Positions 40,201 through 48,460 of a stretch of DNA of 64,000 nucleotides are shown here, piece after piece (the stretch's first letter is position 1; the number at the start of each line of letters is the position of its first letter). The DNA is from Eremophila alpestris peregrina. Lineage: Eukaryota > Chordata > Aves > Passeriformes > Alaudidae. Location: contig WMCF01000059.1 of NCBI GenBank assembly GCA_009792885.1, positions 4,147,345 through 4,211,344 on the forward strand, in the 5' to 3' direction. Made by a program: the position numbers and the translations under genes. Below the pieces are notes generated by a model. It did no database searches, was not told the origin of the DNA, and saw nothing but the letters and a program-made list of their open reading frames with translations.

Positions 40201-43200
40201 GTGCCATCGGATATCAACCCAGAAATCCAAAATAAATCTTGTCTGCTCTAAAATCCCCACATGAAACAGCTGTGGGGCCCTCAATCCTCCTCCTCCACTG
40301 CACTGAATCCCTTTCTAAGAGAGCCAGGATCCCTCTCGGGCGAGTTTCTGAAGCACTGTGACCTCCCTATGTGACTGTGAGACGTTCTTCCTTTCCAGGT
40401 CACCTCTGCCCATGCCACAATTATCAGACCAAGGAGTGTCTTACCGGGTATCCCCAGCTGCTGTTCCCTGTCTGGGTTTTGGTGTAGTAGCTGCCTCGGG
40501 ATGTCCCGTAGCCATAACCATCAGCTAAGCCATCATACATGGAACCTGCAAATGGAAAAGGCATGGTCAGCACAAGAAAGCATTCCCAGGAGAAAGGATT
40601 CCCAGCAGGACCCTTTCAGAGCACAGAGCTTTGTTTTTAACAACATATTTGGTTATGGAAAAAGTGGCATTTATAAATCTCAACAGGAACACAAGGTAAA
40701 CAGGCAGCAAGGGGAGCCCTTGTCACTGCTGGGAACTCCAGCCCTCACACCACAGACCCCATAAACCACACCAAGGTTTGCAGCACAAAAGAACAAGTGG
40801 AATCACAGAATCCCAGAATGGTTTGGGTTGGACCTTAAAGCTCATCCTGTTCCACCCCTCTGCCATGGGCAGGGACACCTTCCACTATCCCAGGCTGCTC
40901 CAAGCCCTGTCCAACCTGGCCTTGGACACTTCCAGGGATGGGGCAGCCACAGCTTCTCTGGGCAACCTGGGCCAGGGCCTCACCACCCTCACAGGGAAGA
41001 ATTCTTTCTCAATATCCCATCTAACCCTGCCCTCTGACAGTGAGAAGCCATTCCCCCTTGTCCTGTCACTCCATACCTTGAAATAATCTCTCCCCATGTT
41101 TCCTGTCAGTTCCTTCAGGTACTGCAAGGCCACAGTATGGTCACCCCAAAGCTTCTCTTCTCTAGGGCTGAACAATCCCAGTTCTCTCAACCTTTCCTCA
41201 CAGGCGACAAGTTCCTTTCCTTGGTGGCCTCCTTGGTGTTGTGTGAGAAGAATCTGATGATGTTTTGTGCCACATGTCCCAGAATGTCTGGCCATGGAAG
41301 ACTTGCAGTGAATACAATTTCCCTCTCTGAAGACAAAACCCACCCCTGACCCTTTCACCAGTCCTCTCCATGTCTGAATCCCACCAATCCCATCAGCACA
41401 AGCATCCTGAGCAAGGCTTGCTAAAATCAATCAATGGTCACTAACAAACACCATGGATAAGGATGATCCTGTCCATTTAATACCTGGGGATCTAAAACAG
41501 TCATACACTACAAAACCTCATTGCAGTCTTTGAATTCCAATCTCATCTCTAAAAGAACATTTTGTGTGTCTATACTTTCTTTTCCTGAAAATGTATAGAG
41601 CTCCATCATTATTTTTGGGATGCTGGAGGAATAAGTGAGGCTGGATCTCAGCTATGTTTTTTAAATATGCAAATATCTTGGTTCAGGAGGAACCCAGCAG
41701 CCATTTTTCCTATTTCTCATTGCTTTAACCAGAGTTTTGATTTACCCACCAGCCCTTCCAAGAGCTCTCCCAGCAGTCTCTGGCACTGCAACCTTTGGAT
41801 CCCTCCTAAAAGTATTTTACTCAATGCTACATTCATCACTACAAGACAAATTAATCATTCTCCTTCCACAGTGGAATTCCCTTAACCCCCTTTGGATGGT
41901 CCAAAAGAGTTTAGGGTGATTTCAGTTTTATTTTCAGAAGTGCTCAATAATTGTGGCATCCCAGGTCCCGTTATGAGGAAGTGCAAACCCTACACTCCAA
42001 TTAACTTCCAGGGGAAGCTCTGAATGTCTAACAAAGTACAAAATCAGGACTTACCTGTCCTAACTTATGCACCTAAACTGGTGGGTAATGTCAGAAATAT
42101 CCTAATCTCTGTGATTGTTTGATAAGACTCATCTCTGAGATAAACTGGATAAGCTCGACCACAAAGGCCCTGAAGCCACTCAGGTCTCCTCCAGCCACTG
42201 ATCCTTGGAATAAACCCAATTTATTGCCCTGCCTGAGGCACCCAGAACCTGTTATGGTGATTTGGTTTGTGGCTGAAAATTCTTGCATTTTCTCAGGAAG
42301 ATGATTCCTGTGGATGTGGTGTAAATAATGAGATTTGCTTTCTATTGTGAGCAGAACTGCACCTGGAGAACATCTCTGGATGGAGAACAGGCAACAGCCA
42401 GGTCAGCTCCCAGCCCTGCACCTGTGCAGGAAACCACAGGTGCTCCTTTTCTGTAGTCTGGAGACTGGGTGGGCACTGCTCCTCATCCAGATCTCCCCAG
42501 TCCCGAGTGCCTCATGCACATAAAGTTGCACAGAACTTGCTGATAAGGCAAGGAAGTGGCCATGGAAATGCAACATGGATTCAGTCATGTCCTTGTGCTC
42601 CCTCTCCACTCTGGGATTTCCCTTCAATCCACATCAGGACATCAGTGTTGGACCCCAGCAGCAGCAAGGCAGTGCTGGAAGTGGTGAGTTTGGGCCAGGT
42701 GATTCCCCAGGACACAGAGTTATCTGGTAACCATAATTCTGAGCACAAAGATAAAACCATTCTATGATAATTTCCTGGGAATTCCTTCTTCCAATCAGCC
42801 TCTCGTTCTCTGTAAACATCCTGCAACTGCAGGTGTGAGCAGCTGTAAAAAGGGGTTCTGTGCCTGACTAACAGGTCCCTCTGACCAGTCCTGCCTGGGG
42901 GCCACACATTTCCTTTCAGGATCTGTTCCTGTCATGCACTCCAGACTTTGGGGTTAGAGCAAGGAGACACCCAAAATAAGCCAGTTTAGGCACATCTGTA
43001 ACTTTCTTCAATAAATTCACTACTACCTGGCCAAATTCAGGAGATCAGGCAGTTGGTTCAAGTCTGTGCTCTCCAGCGGTGGAAGGGTTGCCTTCACCTC
43101 CCAGAACTTGTACATAAGAGCTTATAAACACATAATTACACAGAACCTCAAATGTTCAAGGCATTTTGAAGTCACCCTGCTGGTTGGAGAAGATGCTTCT

Positions 43201-46200
43201 TCTGCCACCATTCAACTGGGATTTATTGCTTGGAGAGCTCAGTCTTGAGGCCAGGAAGAACCTGGGGATTTTCTGGTGGAGGCGGCTGAAGAAAACCTGA
43301 TCTTTGTTTGTGCAGGTTTGGACACTTCTCTGGTTCATCTTGACAGCCAGCTGGGAGCCCTCAGGGACAGGAAGGAGATCCCTCTTTTCAAACACCTCAA
43401 GAGTAAAGACCACACAACCTGGTCACAGATCCTTGGAATTTGGAATAAACCCAGGCAATCACAAAAAACCATTTGGGCCAGGGTGGAAATGCTCTTAGTG
43501 GGAGATGTCCCCCTTGTGCTTTTTTCTGGCTATGTCCACGTCTGTGTCCCAGCTGTTGTCACCCAAGCAGCTGTTTAGGTCCCTGAAGGGCCCATGTGAA
43601 CTTGGGCAAACACAGCCAATTCAAACCACTGTACTCAGGGTAGGTAACACAGAACCACGGAATTACAGAATCACTGAGATTGGAAAAGTCCTCTAAGATT
43701 GAGGAGTCCAACCATTCCCCCAGCACTGTCACATTCACCACTAACCCACGTCCCAAGTGCCACATCCATTAAACACTTCCAGGAATGGTGACCCCACCAC
43801 TGCCCTGGGCAGTTGTGCCAGGGCCTGACCACCCTTTCCATGAAGAATTTTTCCCCATATCCAACCTGAAACTCACCTGGCCCAGCTTGAGGCCATTTCC
43901 CCTTGTCCTGTCCCTGTTCCCTGTTCCCTGTTCCCAGAGCCTGACCCTCCCTGGCTGTCCCCTCTGTTGTGCCGAGCCAGAAGGAACCCCCTGAGCCTCC
44001 TTTTTCTCCAGGATGAGCCCCTCAGCTCCCTCAGCTTTTCCTCATGGCAGAGCATCCTCAACAGCTGGGACAGAGCTGGAAAGATGTGGTAGAACCACAC
44101 AGATGAGGTGCAGCCTCTCAGTGACCATGTGGGCAGAAAACAATCCTGAAGGCCCCCCATGACATCTCCTTTAAAACTTAGACATTTTAAAATCTCTTTT
44201 ATCTTTAGTGGGACAATTTACGAGGGTAAAATCCAATTTCTGCAGATTAGAAATGCAAGACCTTGCAGTCCATCTCTGTAAGCCCCCCTACACTGCTCCC
44301 ACTGCCCTCATCCCCTTCTCAAATCCCTGTTATCCATTATTGCAGAGCAAACTGAGGCTGCCATCGAACCCAGTGTAGCTGTTCTTGATGAGTCATTTCC
44401 TTTCCTCAAAGGCAACCCCCCTCTCTTGCAGCTGGCACTGATGGCAGGAGGAGAGCTGTGCTCAAAGTGCCATTTTCCCAAAGCCAGCTGGACACACAGA
44501 GCCAACATGGAGATTGTGGAAAAGGATGTCTGTTAATAAATATTAATCTGTGGCAGGGAAAGGCAAGACAAGAACCAGTCACTGGCAGTGCAGGCTTGGC
44601 AAGTTAAATCATAAACTATGCAAGGCTTTAAACAATAAGGATGATTAAACATAGGAAAAACACAGGGAGAGCAGAGGCCTGTGGGAGGCACAAAGCAAAG
44701 CCTGGGTGCCTTCTAGGAGAGAATTGTCAGTGAAATCCCAGACACTGAGATTCCTGCAGGACTGACAAAACTCCAGTTCTGCCTTCTGGCCCATGAGCTG
44801 TGAGCTTGAGGATTTTTTTGTATCTCAATAATCTGAGGTTTGTGGAAGAGTAGAACCTTTCACTGAATCATATAATGCTGGGAGAAGTTACAGAAGCCTT
44901 CAAAAGACTTTTTATCCCCCAAATCTCCCCTTCACATCAGTCCTGATCCCCACCAAAGCCAGGTAGGGTCCCATCAGACCTTGGTGGAATTACTCAACTC
45001 TTAGCCACAGCCAACACAGAAATTTCTCAATCCCAGCTGAGCCATAGGACAGTTGGATCTGACATTCCTTGGATGTGTCTCCTCAGTGACAAATCACTGG
45101 CAGAACTTTCCTTTAGCCAGAGGACTTTGCAGAGCAGAGCTGATAGCTACAAGGAGCTGGTTCAGCTTGGCCTGGCCTTTTCCTCTGCCATGCCACTGAA
45201 ATTAATTTTCCCTGGAAATGTGCATTACTCACAAATTCAGGGGGAGCCATCTGGTTTGGTATTGCCATGGGGAGAAGGACAGATAAGCCCTAGAGCAGAT
45301 CCCACAGACCCAACCCCCAAGGAGGAGAGACCCCACAGATCCCAGATTCCACAGTCACCCTTGGGAATAGCTGTAGCTGCTGTGCTGAGCCAAGGCCCCA
45401 GTGAGTTCAGGAGCATTGTGATGGCAGCAGGTTTCTGCTCACTGTCCCACCCCAGCACACACCAGTTTGGGCCCAGATTGGCCACCTTGCCCTGGGGGGA
45501 CACCAGGTCTCCAAAGTGGCCACAACACCTCGACCTGCTGGGCTCCAAATCACCAACTCATTCATGGCTCCATCAATCACTGGGATAGTGAGGGAGTGTG
45601 TGCCGACCCCCTTGAGGGAATTCCAATGATGGGATACAACCCCCCCCCCCCACCCTGCTGTGTGCAGGAGGGTTCCATGTCCATGTTCCCCATCCTGCAC
45701 ACACCAGGACATGGTTCCTGCTGCTGGGGGAAACTCTGGGCCCTGCTCCAGCTCCAGCTCAAACCACAGCCCCAAATATAGCAACAAACCTGGACCTGGC
45801 CCAACACCTGCCCAGCCCCACTCGGGGACTGTCTGGGAGCAGAGGGAACAAAGCACTCAGGCACTTGTCAGGGGGCTTTGGGAATTCCCCAGCTTGTGCT
45901 GCCTCTGAGGAGCATCTGAGAAATCTCAGGGGATGCAGGGAGCTGAAGTTGGATGAGGGTTGGGACAGGCAGAATCCATGCTTAACAGACCCACGTAGCC
46001 TCTTTGTAGGAAGAACTCGTTTTTCTCATGGGGGCTGCCCACCTGATCTTTGGGCAAGATGAGTAAACACCAACCAACAGCTGAAAGCTGAGCCGGACCT
46101 GCTCCAACACCAACCAGGAGACAAACCCTGGGAACAAACAGCAACGTCTCACCCTTCTGGGATTCCATCCAGGAATGCACTGGGATGAATCAGCCCCCAG

Positions 46201-48258
46201 GACCTTTGCTGGCCAACCACCCCTGGTAGGAACGAGGGGAGGGGGGGCCTGGGCCCCATGCTTGGAGGCAGCTCCTGGGAGTGGGATGTGACTCAGCTTC
46301 CCTGGGATACAGAAACCAGAGCTACACATCTCCACGCAATTCCCATTCCCAGACATTCCCCAAAGTGTCTGGAGGAGGGGTTTAGCTTGTTGAGCAGAAA
46401 CAGGCAGTTTGGGAATGTGCTGGTTTTTTCCTTCTTTCCCAGAGGTTTTACCTGGGCTCCTCTCCAAGCGGGATAATCTCCCTCTGCCTCCCTTCCTTCC
46501 TGCCTATGGATCCCTCTGCCCACTTCCCTCTCCATCCAGAGCCCCTCAGCTCATCCTGCTGTGTATTTTATTTCATCAGGTCTGTCACTGCAACACCTTA
46601 AGCAATAAGCCCTTGTTTAAAGGTGGGAGGAGATTCCCATTTTCCACTTTGGTGGCAGAGAAAAGCTCTCCTTGCCCCAGCTCCGCCTCACCCACTGGAG
46701 TCTGTGTCCACAAAAACAGAGGAAGCAGGATTTGTTCCTGACAGAGCCCACCTGCCCTCGCTCTGGAGCTGCACCATTCCCTCTGCAGCAACTGCAATTC
46801 CCAGAGCAGGGATGGCTCCTGTTGGAGCACCACCTCCACACTTCCCCCAGCAGCCTACAGCCAGCCAGCTCCTCTTGCTAACCCAGCCCCAGACACGTCT
46901 CTGGACCATGGCACCTCACCAGCACAGGATTCAGCCTCACAATGCAGCTTGGAAGAGCAGCTGGACAAGGCTCAGCTCCCAAAGGAGGTATTGGAGCCTG
47001 GCCCAGCTCACCCAGGACCCCTCTCCATGCTGCTCACTCCAGACTCAGCTGAACACTCAGTCCCAGCTCCAGCACCCCAATGGCCCCTAAGGCCTCAGGA
47101 TTTCCTCTCCCTGGTGGACTCAGCCAGGCCAGAGCTCTCTGGCTGCTGGAAAAAGCACCTCCAAGAACCATGAGGTTTTGCACACAGGTTGTCACAACTC
47201 TTAGAAGGTTTGCAGCTTCTAGCTGGGGAAAGCTGGGCTTTACCTCCAGATCAGCTTTCTCCAGACACAAGGATGGCAGAGAGAAAAATTTGCCAAGCCT
47301 TGATCCAAAGAGGAGGGGGTTCCAGCAGGGCTCAGCTGATTGCTTGTTTCTGTGGCACACACTCAATGCACAGAGGTGGAACGGCCACCTGGACCCCAAC
47401 ACGGGCAAAGTGGAAGGGGCTGTGAAACACCTCCATCAACCAACACCAGGGACACTTCTCTCAGCTCGTCTCCTTCCTACCACTTCCACCGGGGGTCCCA
47501 GAGACTCCACACTTCTCAGCCTGCAAATGGGACGTGTGTTGGGAGTTCCAGAGGCGAATTCCGAGCTGAGGTTTGTGTCCCGTGTGTGGCCACAGCCTCC
47601 TGCTCTGCCCCCAGCATTCCGGAGGCAGCAAAGCCCCAGCCCCAGCCCATGGCAGGGTGGAGGAGGAGCACTGTCAGCTTTGCCCATCCCCAGGAGGGGG
47701 TGGTGGGGAATTCCAGCCACGGGGGCACTTGCAGAGGAAGGATTTGCAAAACTGGACAGCTACTCCAGCTTTAGAGCCAGGGAAAAATTGGTTACAGCAC
47801 CACATTGAAATGTCCAAGTGTCTCAGCAATGTAAAGCAGAGCAGCATTCCCGGGGTCACTCTAGCTAGGAAGGAGTTGATGCATCCAGCTCTGTGTCCTG
47901 TCCTAAACCCTTCCATCCACTGCAGGAGATCTGGGCACCACCTGCCTGAGGTGACCCAGGAGAGAAGCAAAGTGGCCTGTCCCCCTCCACAGACCCCCCA
48001 AAGCACCCCGAGCTCCAGCCCTGCCCCAGAGGCCTCCCCTCACAGCGGGACTTTACCTCGATTCGAGTGGCCCACGCTCGATGACACCGACGACTTTTGC
48101 TTCTGCCGCTTGACCGTCATCATCACCTGCTCCTGGACCCGCTGCTTGCCCGTGCCCTTGGTTTTCAGCTTGTGGTCCGAGGGCAGGGCCAGCGTGGAGC
48201 TGGCCTGGTCCTGGAAGCACTCGTAGGCCAGCGCCGTTTTCAGCGGGGAGTGGAGCAT
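4200..48258 (-). CDS. PKP1: Plakophilin 1 gene, complete coding region in 13 exons
   Basis: Plakophilin 1 is an armadillo-repeat protein of the desmosomal plaque (and nucleus). Its head binds desmoplakin, desmosomal cadherins and keratins, and it stabilises adhesion in stratified epithelia; loss in humans causes ectodermal dysplasia with skin fragility. Exons, in transcript order: 48057-48258, 40445-40545, 29336-29757, 21018-21162, 18797-19004, 17930-18107, 15739-15853, 13991-14146, 13711-13887, 11206-11359, 10588-10774, 5557-5641, 4200-4271. They total 2202 bases, giving 733 residues plus a stop; human PKP1a has 726. All junctions are GT-AG and all phases agree. The head is roughly residues 1-243 and the armadillo domain runs from about 244 to 710. 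Identity rests on recalled similarity to human PKP1 throughout, including the N-terminal SPLKTALAYECFQDQ and the C-terminal SRF. PKP2 and PKP3 fit less well. A 21-codon alternative exon known from human PKP1b was not identified by eye. Confidence 0.97.
4402..4556 (-). mobile_element. CR1 LINE 3' fragment
   Basis: The plus strand reads as the reverse complement of a CR1 3' end: TGGTTTGGGTTAAAGGGACC, then CCACCCCCTGCCATGAGCAG and GGGACACCTTCC. It is short and diverged, and lies in intron 12. Confidence 0.8.
4954..5036. repeat. Short imperfect G-rich tandem repeat in intron 12
   Basis: A GGGAGCTGGGA-type unit with GTT or ATT spacers repeats about five times. It reads as G-rich on the plus strand. 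It gives spurious open frames on both strands. Confidence 0.6.
5557..5641 (-). CDS. PKP1: PKP1 coding exon 12, last armadillo helices (residues 682-710)
   Basis: This 85-base exon was placed by similarity and splice signals. It has a CTTCCCAG acceptor, the first base completing Gly682, then SCPKAAEAARLLLTDLW, NRELQSVLKQ and a GTGAGG donor. The human counterpart is SASPKAAEAARLLLSDMW. It lies about 5 kb from exon 11. It is too short and too differently framed to stand out as a long open frame. Confidence 0.95.
5642..10587 (-). other. PKP1 intron 11 (4.9 kb)
   Basis: Contains a minus-strand CR1 copy (9,992-10,314) and an isolated AP-1-like TGAGTCA at 6,116-6,122. The remainder is AT-richer than the rest of the gene and holds nothing I recognise. 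Confidence 0.9.
9992..10314 (-). mobile_element. CR1 LINE 3' fragment
   Basis: Reverse-complement CR1 3' end with the usual landmarks: GGGACCTTAAAGCCCATCC, CCAACCTGGCCTTGGACA, then CCCCCTTGTCCTGTCACTA and GTAAAAAGTC. It lies in intron 11, about 275 bases from exon 11. Confidence 0.92.
10588..10774 (-). CDS. PKP1: PKP1 coding exon 11, armadillo repeats (residues 620-682)
   Basis: This 187-base exon follows a TCTTTAG acceptor and encodes HQVLPDVSRLLSFQSGNTSS and then the repeat with SACYTLRNLIMSNP, followed by SNLINNVVSLCRN. It corresponds to human NQVFPEVTRLL to NNIINLCRS. It ends after two bases of Gly682 at a GTGAGT donor. It is closely flanked on the 3' side by a CR1 copy. Confidence 0.96.
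11206..11359 (-). CDS. PKP1: PKP1 coding exon 10, armadillo repeats (residues 569-620)
   Basis: This 154-base exon follows a TCCCCAG acceptor and encodes MSQLIGLKEKGLPRIARLLQ (573-592) and SGASLLSNMSRHP (601-613), nearly identical to human. It ends after the first base of residue 620 at a GTAAGT donor. With the next exon the split codon becomes GCT, giving Ala where human has Gly. Confidence 0.97.
11360..13710 (-). other. PKP1 intron 9 (2.35 kb)
   Basis: Contains a plus-strand CR1 copy (11,519-11,888) about 160 bases from exon 10 and an A-rich, AAATA-type simple tract at about 12,115-12,180. No other element was recognised. Intron 8 beside it is only 103 bases (13,888-13,990) and intron 10 is 431 bases (10,775-11,205); both look featureless. 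Confidence 0.88.
11519..11888 (+). mobile_element. CR1 LINE 3' fragment
   Basis: Plus-strand CR1 copy: GAGCCTGGAGAAAAGGAGGC, CTCTGCTCCCAGAGAACAAG, and the terminal TTAATGATTCCATTATTCTG tail. It lies in intron 9, about 160 bases upstream of exon 10. Confidence 0.92.
13711..13887 (-). CDS. PKP1: PKP1 coding exon 9, armadillo repeats (residues 510-568)
   Basis: This 177-base exon is 59 whole codons, from a CTTTGCAG acceptor to a GTAAGT donor. It covers the end of the loop (VPLPEEDFKPKG) and the next armadillo repeat: WLYHSDAIRTYLSLM (529-543) and the signature ATLEACAGALQNLTASRG (550-567). Human has TASKG and NLMGK at the two main differences. Confidence 0.97.
13991..14146 (-). CDS. PKP1: PKP1 coding exon 8, armadillo repeat and loop (residues 458-509)
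   Basis: This 156-base exon contains 52 whole codons. It opens SVENCICILHNLSYRLDAEV, which differs from human at two conservative positions, then encodes the less conserved loop that interrupts the armadillo array in plakophilins (TGCFNSRSGKME at its end). The acceptor is GATGCAG and the donor GTAGGA. Intron 8, which follows, is only 103 bases long. Confidence 0.96.
14147..15738 (-). other. PKP1 intron 7 with assembly gap (1.6 kb as assembled)
   Basis: Contains the (GGGAA)n array with a 417-base run of N. The true length of this intron is therefore unknown. The rest shows no recognisable element. Confidence 0.9.
14961..15487 (+). repeat. (GGGAA)n pentanucleotide array spanning an assembly gap
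   Basis: Perfect GGGAA units occupy 14,961-15,022 (about 12 units) and 15,440-15,487 (about 10 units). Between them lie 417 N bases (15,023-15,439), so the gap lies inside the array. The plus strand is all purine, so the PKP1 pre-mRNA carries the CCCTT-type strand. The array length in the genome is unknown. Confidence 0.98.
15739..15853 (-). CDS. PKP1: PKP1 coding exon 7, armadillo repeats (residues 419-457)
   Basis: This 115-base exon follows a CTGCCTCAG acceptor, completes Arg419 and encodes NLSSADMGRQTMRNY, then PGLIDSVMTYAQNCVAS and RPDDK, very close to human. It ends on a codon boundary after Lys457 at a GTACCA donor. It lies about 250 bases upstream of the (GGGAA)n array and assembly gap of intron 7. 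Confidence 0.96.
15854..17929 (-). other. PKP1 intron 6 (2.1 kb)
   Basis: GT-AG intron with a T-rich tract on the plus strand at about 16,431-16,456. It is the place where an equivalent of the human PKP1b alternative exon would be sought; none was recognised by eye. Confidence 0.88.
17930..18107 (-). CDS. PKP1: PKP1 coding exon 6, armadillo repeats (residues 360-419)
   Basis: This 178-base exon follows a CTTCCTAG acceptor and encodes LLWNLSSTDELKEELIQ, then the VIIPFSGW stretch and DPEVFFNATGCLR, all nearly identical to human. It ends after two bases of Arg419 at a GTGAGT donor. In human PKP1b a 63-base alternative exon adds 21 residues around this junction (stated from memory); no such exon was recognised in intron 6. 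Confidence 0.97.
18108..18796 (-). other. PKP1 intron 5 (689 bases)
   Basis: Short intron with a GTACCC donor and CTTCCTAG acceptor. No repeats or other elements were recognised in it. Confidence 0.9.
18797..19004 (-). CDS. PKP1: PKP1 coding exon 5, armadillo repeats (residues 291-360)
   Basis: This 208-base exon encodes one of the most conserved parts of the protein. It holds VYRLGGIAKLVELLRS (291-306), the armadillo signature AAAGALRNLVF (314-324), and the following repeat with RRQNGIRECVSLLRRTGN. It ends after the first base of Gly360 at a GTACCC donor, which is weaker than the consensus. The acceptor GGCCAG lies only about 30 bases from a minisatellite in intron 4. Confidence 0.97.
19036..19200. 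repeat. Minisatellite beside the exon 5 acceptor
   Basis: The unit beginning ACATGAGCATGGAGCACTGG recurs at 19,036, 19,077 and 19,120 (spacing 41 and 43 bases), with a degenerate fourth copy near 19,184 after a small internal ACAGGACAG duplication. The array begins 32 bases from exon 5, within reach of the branch point and polypyrimidine tract used to splice that exon. Confidence 0.85.
20293..20448 (-). mobile_element. CR1 LINE 3' fragment
   Basis: Reverse-complement CR1 end starting TATCACAGAATTGCAGAG and continuing through CCACCCCCTGCCATGGCCAG to GCCTTGGACACTTCCAGG. It lies in intron 4. Confidence 0.88.
21018..21162 (-). CDS. PKP1: PKP1 coding exon 4, start of armadillo domain (residues 242-290)
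   Basis: This 145-base exon follows a CACAG acceptor and begins with the last base of Lys242, reading ICGDEVDTGTMTIQKAIQLL; human has ICSEDIECSGLTIPKAVQYL. It then encodes the first armadillo helix set, including KYQAMGAYYLQHTCFQDESAK, slightly different from the human KYQAIGAYYIQHTCFQDESAK. It ends on a codon boundary after Glu290 at a GTGAGC donor. Human has Gln here, a conservative change. Confidence 0.96.
21163..29335 (-). other. PKP1 intron 3 (8.2 kb)
   Basis: The intron between the head-domain exon and the first armadillo exon. It contains one minus-strand CR1 fragment (25,740-25,938) and a T14 run near 28,961. The remainder is unique-looking sequence in which I see no gene or RNA. Confidence 0.9.
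25740..25938 (-). mobile_element. CR1 LINE 3' fragment
   Basis: Reverse-complement copy of the CR1 type with GAGGTTGGAAAAGTCCTCTG and GGGATGAGGACTCCACCACC. It lies in intron 3. Confidence 0.85.
29336..29757 (-). CDS. PKP1: PKP1 coding exon 3, main head-domain exon (residues 102-242)
   Basis: This is the largest coding exon (422 bases), following a TTTGGCAG acceptor. It encodes most of the variable head. Conserved islands are LYNGTLKR (102-109), YSSYSQME (116-123), SRSEPDLYC (152-160) and RGTLRK (164-169). Between them the sequence diverges from human and is richer in Gly, Ala, Gln and Arg, as is usual for plakophilin heads. The exon ends after two bases of Lys242 at a GTAAGT donor. It is CpG-rich relative to its surroundings, and the opposite strand is also open over much of it; that plus-strand frame is a shadow. 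Confidence 0.96.
32395..32530. promoter_or_regulatory. CpG-enriched patch in PKP1 intron 2
   Basis: About 11 CpG dinucleotides fall in some 130 bases of an otherwise CpG-poor intron. On the minus strand it contains a CRE-like TGACGTCC and an inverted CCAAT box (ATTGGCT). It could be an enhancer or an internal promoter. No transcript evidence is available. Confidence 0.35.
33130..33795 (+). mobile_element. CR1 LINE 3' fragment (about 0.67 kb)
   Basis: One of the longest CR1 copies here. It starts in the 3' part of the LINE near GGCAATGTGCACTAGCAGCC, passes GTTCAGCCTGGAGAAAAGAA and CATCCCTGGAAGTGTCCAAG, and ends in the ATCCTATGATCCTATTCTTC tail. It lies in intron 2. Confidence 0.93.
35345..35810 (+). 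mobile_element. CR1 LINE 3' fragment
   Basis: Plus-strand copy with CAGCCTGGAGAAAAAGAAGC, CTCTGCTCCCAGGGAACAGG and the tail AATGATTCTGTGATTCTGTG. It contains a G10 run near 35,451-35,460 and lies in intron 2. Confidence 0.94.
36900..37135 (-). mobile_element. CR1 LINE 3' fragment
   Basis: Reverse-complement copy with AGAAAAGCCCTCTAAGATCA and GGGACTCCACCACTGCCCTG. It is of the same type as the plus-strand copy 1.1 kb to its left, with which it forms an inverted pair. Confidence 0.88.
38831..39280 (-). mobile_element. CR1 LINE 3' fragment
   Basis: Reverse-complement copy from ATCAGAGAATCCCAGAAT through CCAACCTGGCCTCAGACACT and CTTCTCTTCTCCAAGCTGAA to the CCCTGATCAACTTGGTGCCT region. It lies in intron 2. 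Confidence 0.92.
40445..40545 (-). CDS. PKP1: PKP1 coding exon 2 (residues 68-101)
   Basis: This 101-base exon is bounded by a TTTGCAG acceptor and a GTAAGA donor. It completes Gly68 and encodes a Gly/Ser/Tyr-rich head segment that starts GSMYDGLADGYGYGT and ends SWGYP; the human counterpart starts GSMYDGLADNYNYGT and ends SWGYP. The exon ends on a codon boundary after Pro101. It is too short to show as a long open frame and was placed by splice sites and similarity. It sits alone between two large introns and has a CR1 copy about 250 bases upstream. Confidence 0.95.
40801..41210 (-). mobile_element. CR1 LINE 3' fragment
   Basis: Reverse-complement copy from AATCACAGAATCCCAGAATG to CTCTCAACCTTTCCTCACAG. 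It lies in intron 1, about 255 bases upstream of exon 2. Confidence 0.93.
43651..44060 (-). mobile_element. CR1 LINE 3' fragment
   Basis: Reverse-complement copy of the second CR1 type (GAGATTGGAAAAGTCCTCTA). It includes a local triplication of CCCTGTT near 43,910-43,933. It lies in intron 1. Confidence 0.9.
48057..48258 (-). CDS. PKP1: PKP1 coding exon 1 (residues 1-68)
   Basis: The start codon is the ATG at 48,256-48,258 in a good context (GCC before it). The following residues MLHSPLKTALAYECFQDQ closely match the human N-terminus, which starts MNHSP. A longer open frame upstream begins only with a GTG, so it is not used. The exon carries the conserved basic head segment VQEQVMMTVKRQK (residues 41-53). 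It ends after the first base of Gly68 at a GTAAAG donor. Its 202-base coding length equals the human exon 1 coding length (the human intron 1 falls at c.202/203). Confidence 0.97.
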
Positions 48259-48460
48259 GGCTGGAGACACAGGGGCTGCGCTTGGCTCACACCGACACCA
48301 CCGGGCCACGGAACACCGTCTGCACTTGTCAGTCCCCCGAACCCCTCCTTGCCATACGTCCCCGGGCCCAGGGTTGTGTCAGGGCTGCTGCTCGCAGCTC
48401 GGCTCCCCGGCGTGTGAGCAGTCACACCCTCTGCCAGACTGGATATACAGCCCTGCCCGC
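48259..48460 (-). promoter_or_regulatory. PKP1 5' UTR and candidate TATA-type core promoter
   Basis: On the minus strand a TATA-like element, TGTATATCC, lies at 48,441-48,449 (read as GGATATACA on plus). A start about 30 bases further on would give a 5' UTR of roughly 155 bases running straight into the ATG. The sequence is GC-rich with moderate CpG. The CCAG just before the ATG could also act as a splice acceptor, which would instead join exon 1 to an upstream noncoding exon. Both readings are inference. Confidence 0.35.

Larger units (their letters stand above)
29758..40444 (-). other. PKP1 intron 2 (10.7 kb)
   Basis: The largest intron. It carries two plus-strand CR1 copies (33,130-33,795 and 35,345-35,810), two minus-strand copies (36,900-37,135 and 38,831-39,280), and the CpG-enriched patch at 32.4 kb. 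No further exon was recognised. Confidence 0.9.
40546..48056 (-). other. PKP1 intron 1 (7.5 kb)
   Basis: GT-AG intron between exons 1 and 2. It contains two minus-strand CR1 copies (40,801-41,210 and 43,651-44,060), a C12 run at 45,640-45,651 and a few (CCCTGTT) units near 43,915. Long open frames near 47.0-48.2 kb occur on both strands, show no recognisable domain and are judged non-coding. Confidence 0.9.

Noticed and set aside
47080..47808. 242-codon plus-strand open frame in intron 1 with other long frames overlapping on both strands
   Set aside because: No domain or repeat is recognisable, both strands are open at once, and the stretch is GC-rich with few stop codons. It lies inside an intron of PKP1.
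48259..48309. Seventeen-codon upstream extension of PKP1 exon 1
   Set aside because: The extension starts at GTG, not ATG, and the next in-frame ATG (48,258) aligns with the human start.
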